Assembly (NCBI GenBank): GCA_009779015.1 | Contig: WRFC01000053.1 | Span: 1 to 6,081, forward strand | Reading direction: 5' to 3' | Source of the DNA: Coriobacteriia bacterium | GTDB lineage: Bacteria > Actinomycetota > Coriobacteriia > Coriobacteriales > UBA8131 | DNA: 6,081 nucleotides | Shown here: piece by piece, positions 1 through 4,956 of the stretch | Position numbering within the stretch: the first letter of the stretch is position 1 | Layout of the letters: each line of letters opens with the position of its first letter | Made by a program: the position numbers and the translations under genes | The notes under the pieces: model-generated | Seen by the model: the letters and a program-made list of their open reading frames with translations, nothing else | Database searches by the model: none | Told to the model about the DNA's origin: nothing

Positions 1-393
1 CCTCATTCCACAGACTTTGCGTTGCCAGAGGTCAGAAAGTCGTGGTGGCAATGAGAGCTCGTTCCAGATTGAAAGCAGGGTCGTTTGATCAAGGTAGGTA
101 TCGATATCCTCAATGCTACCTTCCTGCAAGACCATCTGATATACAAGATGCAACGATGAGCGGTGTGCAAGGTTGAACCAGCGGTCAGGCCCCCAATAGA
201 TGGAATGCGGAAGCCTGATAACACCGCTATCTGGGCCATGTAGATCAGTTAGGCTTTCTGGTGCAAAGTAGGGTTTTGTTTCTCCAAAACTAGCCTTGGG
301 ATATACATGAGGATCAACATAGGAAACCCATCCACCGTCAATAGCTTGTAAGGTGGCGCGCTTAATTGATGGATGTTGTGTTTTAGTAGTCAT
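1..393 (-). CDS. Hypothetical protein, N-terminal 131 residues (partial at left edge); possible antitoxin-like protein
   Basis: An uninterrupted frame starts at ATG 393-391 and stays open to base 1, so the 3' end lies outside the window. I do not recognise the protein with certainty. It begins MTTKTQHPSIKRATLQAIDG and has no signal peptide or membrane segment. From about residue 58 it reads IRLPHSIYWGPDRWFNL, then YQMVLQEGSIEDIDTYLD (85-102) and IWNELSLPPRLSDLW (109-123). This spacing of a Trp-containing start, a 'V-x-x-EG-x-x-ED' core and an 'LW..L.LP....W' end resembles small actinobacterial proteins, some encoded beside AbiEii-like nucleotidyltransferase toxins. That link is from memory and is weak. 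ATG 393 is the only usual start, because an in-frame TGA lies about 36 nt upstream. There is no strong Shine-Dalgarno; AGAGAA is the best candidate. Base composition is clearly less GC-rich than the genes to the right, and the gene lies just past a tRNA 3' end, which suggests acquired DNA. Confidence 0.72.
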   Translation of the reverse strand, partial: MTTKTQHPSIKRATLQAIDGGWVSYVDPHVYPKASFGETKPYFAPESLTDLHGPDSGVIRLPHSIYWGPDRWFNLAHRSSLHLVYQMVLQEGSIEDIDTYLDQTTLLSIWNELSLPPRLSDLWQRKVCGMR

Positions 394-453
394 GTGAGTA
401 TTCTCTGAGACGGGCAGGGATCCTTCTCAAATCGCTTTTCGTCATAAAAAAAT

Positions 454-527
454 TGGCTGGGGCAACAGGATTCGAACCTATATAGCTGGCACCAAAAACC
501 AGAGTCCTGCCATTGGACGATGCCCCA
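454..527 (-). tRNA. tRNA-Gln (anticodon TTG)
   Basis: The minus strand folds as a complete tRNA. The acceptor stem TGGGGCA/TGCCCCA (521-527 with 458-464) has seven pairs. The D stem is GTCC/GGAC. The anticodon stem CTGGT/GCCAG (498-502 with 486-490) encloses the loop TTTTGGT, which puts anticodon TTG at 493-495. The T arm carries the GGTTCGAATCC core. The discriminator is G and a CCA end is encoded (454-456). The UUG anticodon reads CAA directly, and CAG by wobble. The gene is on the same strand as the antiporter upstream of it and the partial gene downstream. Seven T residues on the minus strand (452-446) begin two bases after the CCA and may help end transcription, although no separate hairpin precedes them. 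Confidence 0.96.
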
Positions 528-534
528 GTACTGT

Positions 535-555
535 TTGGCCGGCCAACTAGCCGGC
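535..555. repeat. GC-rich palindrome and hairpin between antiporter gene and tRNA-Gln
   Basis: Positions 535-546 form a perfect 12-bp palindrome (TTGGCCGGCCAA). In addition, GCCGGC at 538-543 can pair with GCCGGC at 550-555 around the 6-nt loop CAACTA. The element lies in the presumed tRNA leader. No T-run follows on either strand, so it is not a standard intrinsic terminator. A role in leader processing or protein binding is possible but not shown. Confidence 0.5.
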
Positions 556-561
556 TTATCC

Positions 562-567
562 AGTCTA
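562..567 (-). promoter_or_regulatory. Possible -10 element for tRNA-Gln
   Basis: The minus strand reads TAGACT, which fits the actinobacterial TAnnnT pattern, 34 nt before the mature tRNA 5' end. That would give a leader of about 28 nt. TTGCAT upstream resembles a -35 but is 20 nt away, which is longer than usual. The tRNA could instead be cotranscribed with the antiporter gene, whose stop is 94 bp upstream and is not followed by a convincing terminator. Confidence 0.28.
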
Positions 568-621
568 CAACATGATGATGGCCAGTCATGCAAAACCGGA
601 TAAATAGCCCGAAAAAGTAGT

Positions 622-3165
622 TTATTCCAAGAAGGCCTCGATGTCGAGTTCCATCGCGGCCACATTATCGTACATCTCTTTGGCAAACTTGCGCGAGATG
701 CGGCCTTCGCGGACGGCCTCGCTGATGCCCTCGCGCTCCCATTCGAGGGCGCGGGCGGTCACGCGCATGCGCAGCTCTTCGCGGTCCGCCGGGTTTTGGA
801 CGGCCGGCGGAAACATCGTCGTCCGCGACCGGCGCTGCTGATAGCGGTCCAAGCGGCGGCTAAAATCGGTTATGAACTCGTCAATCAAGTCTGGGGAGAA
901 GGCCGGCTCTGCTGCCTCATCGCAACAGGCCTGCAGCTCTTTGAGTTTTTGCAACACGAAAACGGTGTTCTCGTGCTGCAGGCCGAGGATATCGATACGC
1001 GCTTTTTCGACCAGCTCGGGATTGGCCCTTGGACTTGGCTGCCCTGCTATTTGCGACCGCATCGACCGCCTGCGCCAAAACATGTAAAGCCGAAAGCGGT
1101 CGCGCAGCGAACGCAGCCCTTCGAGGACAGTCGAACGATGCTCGAGGCGCGCCAATTGGCGGGTGATCTGGCTTAAAAAGGTCATGCCTAAGAGCACATG
1201 GATGCGCTTCTCATCAATCAGCTCTAATGTCCGCTGGCGCTCCCAGACCACGATTTGCGAGCGCAGGTGAAACTCTTCGGAGTCACCGATACCCTCGGCG
1301 CTGAGCACCCTTCTGATTCGCTCATAGTAGTGGCGCGTGACTTCGCCGGTCACAAAGGCCTCTGAGGGCTTGCTGTTCTGGACGAGTTTTTGGATTACTG
1401 CGCGCAGGATGGCCGCCTTGGCCTTGGCTTGCTCGCCCGGCAGCGCGCCATCGTCTTTGTGGGGAGAAAGCAGTGGGATGGCGATACTCGTGGTCAAAAG
1501 CGAGAGCAAGATGACTCCGGCGGCCACGAAGAGGATGATGTCGCGGCCGGGGAAGTCGCTGCCGTCGTTGAGCGTAAAGGGGATGGCAAAGAGCAAGGCC
1601 AAGGTGATGGCGCCTTTGGCGCCGGCAATGCTGAGCAGCGCCGCATCGCGCAGATGGAGGCGCCAATAATGCGGGTCGGAGCGCGCCTGGACCTTCTCGG
1701 CCTGAAGCATTTGGCGTTTCATTTGGCGGCGTTTTTCGCGCAGCGCATGATAATCGGGGTGCCCATGCCCGTCGCGGCCATGCCCGTCCTGCCCAGGCAC
1801 TGGGCCGGCGGCCTCGCCCGTCGGCACCCCGCCCGTCGGCACCGAGCCCGCCGGCACCGAGCCGGTTTGCCCCGGGCCGGGTCCGCCCGCCGGCACCTGG
1901 CTCTCCCAGGCCGGGCGCGTCAACGCCTGCCCTGCCTGCCCCGCTTGCGGGGGCGCCGCCGTGTTCGCAAAAGCGCTCTTCTCCAGATTTTCATCTAGGC
2001 TTTCATCGTGCGGCCTAAAGCCGATCGTAAAGGCTGGGTTGTCTGAGGCGTCTTCGTCATCGTTGGGCAAGGCCGTCATGACGGCGCTTTGCTCGGGGTC
2101 GTCGTGGCCGGCCATCAAGACGTGGCCGCCCGAGAGGTTGACGTTGCGGTTCATGATGAAGACCCAGATGAAGCGCAAGAGCAGGATGATCAGGAGGATC
2201 AGGACCATCACGGCGAAGAGGAAGAAGTGGCTGGCGTCGGGGTGCTCGACGATGATGTTTGAGATGCGGGGCAGCTGCGTGCCCAGCATTAAGAAGACCA
2301 GGCCCTTGACCGTGAACGAGATGACCGACCAGACGCTGGACGAGACGATGTTTTGGCGCGCCGTGTTGGGCGAGTGGATGCGCGGCGAGTAGGAGTAGGT
2401 GATGCCGGCCGCCACCACGGCGATGATGCTGCTGACATGGAGGAGCTCGGCCACCAAGAAGACCAGGCAGGGGGTGATGATCTCGAAGAGCACGTAAAAG
2501 GTCGAGCTTTGGATGCCGGCCGCTGTGATTGCCCGGACCACCAGGTAGCGCAAAAGCATCAGGACCACGCCGACCGCGATGCCGCCGACGAACATCATGA
2601 CGAACGAGACTTCGGCGCTAAAAAGGGAGAAGGTCGAGGTCATGACGGCGGCCAAGGCGAACTGGAACGAGACGATGGAGGCCGCGTCATTGAGCAGCGA
2701 CTCGCCTTTTAAGAGCTCGTCTTGCTCACCGCTGATGTTTGTGCTGTCTTTCATGGCGATGATGGCCACGGCATCGGTGGGCGCCAGCGCGGCGGCAAAG
2801 GCAAAGGCCGCAGCCAGCGGGATCGAGGGCACCAGCCAGTGCGTGGCAAAGCCAACGACCAGGCAGGTGGCAAAGACGAGCCCGATGGCCAGCGAGAGGA
2901 TGGGGCGGCGGAGCCGCCAAAGCTGGGGCTTATCGGCCTTCTTGGCCTCGTCAAAAAGCAGCGGCGCGATAAAGAGGATCAAAAAAAGCTCGGGGTCGAG
3001 CTGGGGGGCGGGGATATCGGTAGAGATGGCGTTGATGACGAGTGCGATGACGACGCCGAGCACGATTTGCACGAGCGGCGTTGAGACCCGGGGGAAGCGT
3101 TGACTGATGAGGTTTGATAACAGGACAGCAGCCAACAATACTAGTATGTACTCAAAGGCATGCAT
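622..3165 (-). CDS. Na+/H+ antiporter, CPA1 (NhaP/NHE) family, with low-complexity insert
   Basis: This 847-residue inner-membrane protein is predicted to exchange Na+ (or K+) for protons and so control internal pH and salt. From the N-terminus there are about eleven hydrophobic segments over residues 4-340. They include the family's ion-site motifs APTDAVA (128-134) and GESLLNDAAS (154-163, Asn159-Asp160), and the helix FTVKGLVFLMLGTQLP (284-299). Two more segments, at about 505-530 (SIAGAKGAITLALLFAIP) and 541-566, complete the transporter fold. Between them lies an unusual insert of about 155 residues (341-497). A charged, mostly helical C-terminal domain (570-847), probably cytosolic and regulatory, follows. 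Most CPA1 proteins are far shorter in the central loop. The start MHAFEYILVL is immediately hydrophobic, as expected. There is no Shine-Dalgarno before ATG 3165. The stop is TAA at 624-622. The gene is divergent from glmU. Ion specificity cannot be read from the sequence. Confidence 0.93.
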   Translation of the reverse strand: MHAFEYILVLLAAVLLSNLISQRFPRVSTPLVQIVLGVVIALVINAISTDIPAPQLDPELFLILFIAPLLFDEAKKADKPQLWRLRRPILSLAIGLVFATCLVVGFATHWLVPSIPLAAAFAFAAALAPTDAVAIIAMKDSTNISGEQDELLKGESLLNDAASIVSFQFALAAVMTSTFSLFSAEVSFVMMFVGGIAVGVVLMLLRYLVVRAITAAGIQSSTFYVLFEIITPCLVFLVAELLHVSSIIAVVAAGITYSYSPRIHSPNTARQNIVSSSVWSVISFTVKGLVFLMLGTQLPRISNIIVEHPDASHFFLFAVMVLILLIILLLRFIWVFIMNRNVNLSGGHVLMAGHDDPEQSAVMTALPNDDEDASDNPAFTIGFRPHDESLDENLEKSAFANTAAPPQAGQAGQALTRPAWESQVPAGGPGPGQTGSVPAGSVPTGGVPTGEAAGPVPGQDGHGRDGHGHPDYHALREKRRQMKRQMLQAEKVQARSDPHYWRLHLRDAALLSIAGAKGAITLALLFAIPFTLNDGSDFPGRDIILFVAAGVILLSLLTTSIAIPLLSPHKDDGALPGEQAKAKAAILRAVIQKLVQNSKPSEAFVTGEVTRHYYERIRRVLSAEGIGDSEEFHLRSQIVVWERQRTLELIDEKRIHVLLGMTFLSQITRQLARLEHRSTVLEGLRSLRDRFRLYMFWRRRSMRSQIAGQPSPRANPELVEKARIDILGLQHENTVFVLQKLKELQACCDEAAEPAFSPDLIDEFITDFSRRLDRYQQRRSRTTMFPPAVQNPADREELRMRVTARALEWEREGISEAVREGRISRKFAKEMYDNVAAMELDIEAFLE
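1677..2145 (-). other. Low-complexity insert within the antiporter (residues about 341-497)
   Basis: This segment of the antiporter frame separates the hydrophobic helix ending FIWVFIMNR (332-340) from the helical pair starting near HYWRLHLRDAA (499-509). It first holds an acidic stretch (PNDDEDASDN, 367-376), then a Pro/Gly/Ala/Gln-rich stretch (about 402-460), a His-containing patch GHGRDGHGHPDYH (461-473), and a very basic helix (REKRRQMKRQ, 476-485). The basic end suggests the loop faces the cytoplasm. The codons keep the high-GC third positions of the flanking gene and the frame is unbroken, so it looks like a translated insert rather than damage. Confidence 0.7.
1816..1873 (-). repeat. 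15-bp tandem repeat inside the antiporter gene
   Basis: Three near-identical 15-bp units (core GCCCGTCGGCACC on the plus strand, starting at 1816, 1831 and 1846) are followed by a degenerate fourth at 1861. On the coding strand they give five-residue units of the type GSVPA/GSVPT/GGVPT (residues 435-449). The period is a multiple of three, so unit gain or loss would change loop length without breaking the frame. Confidence 0.8.
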
Positions 3166-3171
3166 TAATTT

Positions 3172-3180
3172 ATGGTAACA
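3172..3180 (-). promoter_or_regulatory. Candidate extended -10 for a leaderless antiporter transcript
   Basis: The minus strand reads TGTTACCAT, matching an extended -10 (TGnTAnnnT). Only six bases (AAATTA) separate it from the antiporter ATG at 3165. This places the likely transcription start at or next to the A of the start codon. The missing Shine-Dalgarno agrees with leaderless translation, which is common in actinobacteria. No good -35 is seen, as is often the case with extended -10 promoters. Confidence 0.35.
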
Positions 3181-3229
3181 GACTAGTAAGCAGAGATAGC
3201 TGGCTGGGTCGGATTCGGGGACTTACTGT

Positions 3230-3235
3230 TAAACT
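3230..3235 (+). promoter_or_regulatory. Possible -10 element for the glmU operon
   Basis: TAAACT fits TAnnnT and would give a start near 3242, leaving a short leader of about 20 nt that includes the ribosome binding site at 3251. No recognisable -35 lies 17-18 nt upstream. It is the best-placed candidate in the 96-bp divergent region, but it could be chance. Confidence 0.28.
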
Positions 3236-3250
3236 GGTGAGAGGTTAATT

Positions 3251-3256
3251 AAGGAG
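3251..3256 (+). promoter_or_regulatory. Ribosome binding site of glmU
   Basis: AAGGAG lies five bases (AGCCG) before ATG 3262. It is the strongest Shine-Dalgarno in the window and fixes the glmU start. Confidence 0.85.
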
Positions 3257-3261
3257 AGCCG

Positions 3262-4842
3262 ATGAGTTTTTCGACGTTGATTATGGCTGCCGGCGAAGGC
3301 AAGCGGATGCACTCAAAGCAGGCCAAAGTCTGCCACGAGCTGCTGGGCCGGCCGCTCATCCGTTGGATTATCAATGCTGCCCAGGCGGCCGGGTCCGAGC
3401 AGGTGATCACGGTTGTCGGGCAAGGGCGCGAGCAGGTGGCGCCGCTGGTAGAGGACACTGTGGTGGTTGTGCAAGAGGAGCCGTTGGGCACCGGGCATGC
3501 TGTGATGTCGGCGCGTGGCGAGCTGGAGCGTTTGGCTGCGGCCGGGGCTGGGGGCGCCGGGGCCGGTGCCGCCGGGGCCGCCGTGGCCGGGGGCGCCGGG
3601 GCCGGGGGCGCCGGTGCCGCCGGGGCCGCCGTGGCCGGGGGCGCCGGGGGCGGGGGCGCCGTGGCCGGGGCCGCCGTGCCAACCGCATCCGTCGCCGCAA
3701 CGCTCCCTGACGCCCCGCCCTTCTCCCCCTTAAGCTCGCTGGTCGTGCTGAACGGCGATACGCCGCTGATCAGCCCCCAGACCATCGCCGCCCTCGTGCA
3801 GACGCAGCAGCAGCAGGCGGCCGCAGTTTGCCTGCTTGCGCATAACGCCGATGACCCCGGCGGCTACGGCCGGGTCATCGTTGATGACCAGGGCGGGTTC
3901 TTGCGTGTCGTCGAAGACAAAGACGCCAGCCCGGACGAGAAATGCGTGAGGCTTTGCAACAGCGGTGCCTACTGCTTTGACCTGCCGCTTCTGCTCGCCA
4001 GCCTCGAGCACCTGAATAACAATAACGCGCAGCATGAATATTACCTGACGCAGGTCCTGGAGCTTTTTGTGCAAGGCGGACAGCGTGTGGCCGTCCAGGT
4101 CGTGGACGAGGCCGAAGCGCAGGGCGTAAACGACCGCAAGCAGCTGGCCGAGGCGACGCGCACCATGCAGGGGCGCATCAACGACGCCTGGATGCTGGCC
4201 GGCGTGACGATGCTTGACCCGCGCGCGGTCTGGATCGGCCCGGACGTCGAGCTAGAGCAAGACGTCGAGCTCTTGCCCCAGACCCTGCTGAGCGGGCGAA
4301 CGCAGGTCGGCCGAGGCAGCGTGATCGGCCCAAACACGCGCATCACCGACTCGCGCATCGGGCGCGATTGCCTGGTCGACGAAAGCATCCTCATCTCTTG
4401 CGAGCTCGAAGACCAGGTCAAGTGCGGCCCGCGGGCTTTTCTCCGCGCTGGCACGCTCTTAAAAAACGGGGCAAAGGCCGGCACCCATGTCGAGATCAAG
4501 AACTCGACGATCGGCGCAGGCAGCAAGGTGCCGCACTTGAGCTACCTTGGCGACGCCACGGTCGGGCGCGATGTGAATATCGGGGCGGGCACGATCACCT
4601 GCAATTACGATGGCCAGGAGAAGAACCCGACGATCATCGGCGATCGCGCCTTTATCGGCTCGAACACGATGTTCGTGGCCCCCGTGCAAGTCGGCGCCGA
4701 CACGGTCACGGGCGCCGGCAGCACGATTACCAGGAATGTGCCGGACGGGGCGCTTGGCCTTGAGCGCTCCGAGCAAAAAACGATTATGGATTGGGCAGAA
4801 AAACACCGCAAAGGAAAGCAGGGACAGCGCGATGGCGAATAG
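3262..4842 (+). CDS. glmU: Bifunctional GlmU: N-acetylglucosamine-1-phosphate uridyltransferase / glucosamine-1-phosphate acetyltransferase
   Basis: This cytosolic enzyme acetylates glucosamine-1-phosphate and then couples the product to UTP, giving UDP-GlcNAc for peptidoglycan and other cell-wall polymers. The N-terminal nucleotidyltransferase shows the loop MAAGEGKRMHSKQAKVCH (8-25), QEEPLGTGHAV (71-81), the Mg-binding Asp in NGD (164-166), GYGR (201-204), VEDKDA (217-222), NSGAYCFD (233-240), NAQHEYYLTQVL (255-266) and GVNDR (288-292). The C-terminal left-handed beta-helix has hexapeptide repeats from about 320, Arg395, Lys413, HLSYLGDA with the presumed catalytic His425, and NIGAGTITCNYDG (439-451). 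It is 526 residues against 456 in E. coli. The excess is a low-complexity insert at about 91-157, between the GTGHAV and NGD motifs. The P-loop-like motif has Lys14 where Thr is usual and Ala21 where Pro is usual. The frame ends in TAG (4840-4842), but stays open for 37 codons beyond it. Confidence 0.97.
   Translation: MSFSTLIMAAGEGKRMHSKQAKVCHELLGRPLIRWIINAAQAAGSEQVITVVGQGREQVAPLVEDTVVVVQEEPLGTGHAVMSARGELERLAAAGAGGAGAGAAGAAVAGGAGAGGAGAAGAAVAGGAGGGGAVAGAAVPTASVAATLPDAPPFSPLSSLVVLNGDTPLISPQTIAALVQTQQQQAAAVCLLAHNADDPGGYGRVIVDDQGGFLRVVEDKDASPDEKCVRLCNSGAYCFDLPLLLASLEHLNNNNAQHEYYLTQVLELFVQGGQRVAVQVVDEAEAQGVNDRKQLAEATRTMQGRINDAWMLAGVTMLDPRAVWIGPDVELEQDVELLPQTLLSGRTQVGRGSVIGPNTRITDSRIGRDCLVDESILISCELEDQVKCGPRAFLRAGTLLKNGAKAGTHVEIKNSTIGAGSKVPHLSYLGDATVGRDVNIGAGTITCNYDGQEKNPTIIGDRAFIGSNTMFVAPVQVGADTVTGAGSTITRNVPDGALGLERSEQKTIMDWAEKHRKGKQGQRDGE
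3532..3732 (+). other. Ala/Gly-rich insert in the uridyltransferase domain of GlmU (residues about 91-157)
   Basis: The insert separates SARGELER from SLVVLNGDTPLI, segments that are nearly adjacent in ordinary GlmU. Residues 91-140 are almost only Ala and Gly with a few Val. Residues 141-157 are a Pro/Ser/Ala linker. No A base occurs from 3528 to 3680 (153 nt), and 115 of the 120 bases at 3541-3660 are G or C. Catalytic motifs on both sides are intact, so the insert probably forms a surface loop that the fold tolerates. Confidence 0.85.
3562..3649 (+). repeat. 48-bp direct repeat within glmU
   Basis: The 40 bases at 3562-3601 recur exactly at 3610-3649, a period of 48 bp or 16 codons. Both copies encode AGAAGAAVAGGAG (101-113 and 117-129 of GlmU). 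The duplication is recent enough to be identical at the DNA level and keeps the reading frame. Confidence 0.88.
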
Positions 4843-4956
4843 GATGGTCACAAAGGCGGCGCCGGATACGGCGGCACCGATGGCGGCACCGATGGGGGCA
4901 CCGATGGCGACAAAGGCGGCAAAGGCGGCAAAGGCGGCAAAGGCGGCGACCAATAA
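4843..4956 (+). other. Open Gly-rich extension of the glmU frame after its amber stop, ending TAATG at prs
   Basis: After TAG at 4840-4842 the glmU frame continues for 37 sense codons to TAA at 4954-4956, whose last A is the first base of the prs ATG. The predicted tail starts DGHKGGAGYGG, continues with three GGTD units, and ends with four KGG units and GDQ. Codons are mainly GGC, ACC and GAT, as preferred in this genome. The other two frames give Ala/Lys-rich or Arg/Trp-rich peptides with less typical codons. This suggests a former, or occasionally read-through, C-terminal tail of GlmU. Whether any of it is translated cannot be seen here. Confidence 0.6.
4870..4947 (+). repeat. 12-bp and 9-bp tandem repeats between glmU and prs
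   Basis: Three 12-bp units (GGCGGCACCGAT, third unit with one change) occupy 4870-4905. After GGCGAC come four exact 9-bp units (AAAGGCGGC) at 4912-4947. A further partial unit lies at 4852-4860. All periods are multiples of three. Such tracts are prone to slippage and probably vary in copy number between strains. Confidence 0.92.

Noticed and set aside
3..239. A 78-codon minus-strand frame beginning MAQIAVLSGF
   Set aside because: It lies entirely inside the partial gene at 1-393 in a different frame. The 1-393 frame is longer, open to the edge, and has more protein-like composition.
383..445. A 20-codon minus-strand frame (MTKSDLRRIPARLREYSHDY) overlapping the start of the left-edge gene
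   Set aside because: It could be a leader peptide, but it has only a T-run before its ATG, no Shine-Dalgarno, and no regulatory codon pattern.
590..621. Terminator after the antiporter stop
   Set aside because: The best hairpin (CGG paired with CCG around nine bases, followed by GTTTTG) has only three pairs, too weak to call.
1390..1998. Plus-strand open frame of 202 codons opposite the antiporter gene
   Set aside because: It is antisense to a gene with clear family motifs. Its product is an Arg/Gly/Ala-rich mixture without motifs, as expected from high-GC antisense frames. The plus-strand frames at 796-1176, 1961-2392, 2353-2712 and 2579-3103 are rejected for the same reason.
3185..3227. 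Inverted repeat AGTAAG (3185-3190) and CTTACT (3222-3227) in the divergent promoter region
   Set aside because: Six base pairs with a 31-base gap is expected by chance. It is not enough to propose an operator.
3407..3785. Minus-strand and alternate-frame Pro/Arg-rich or Pro/Ala-rich frames across the glmU repeat
   Set aside because: They are shadows of the GC-rich repeat. The glmU frame is the only one continuous with conserved enzyme motifs on both sides.
4791..4955. An upstream start for prs giving an Arg/Trp-rich N-terminus
   Set aside because: That segment is the out-of-frame reading of the glmU end and the tandem repeats (RHRW and QRR units). Prs proteins start close to the KLYSG strand.
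4843..4955. CRISPR-like or noncoding RNA element in the glmU-prs gap
   Set aside because: The units are 9 and 12 bp with no spacers and read as Gly-rich codons. They are simple tandem repeats.
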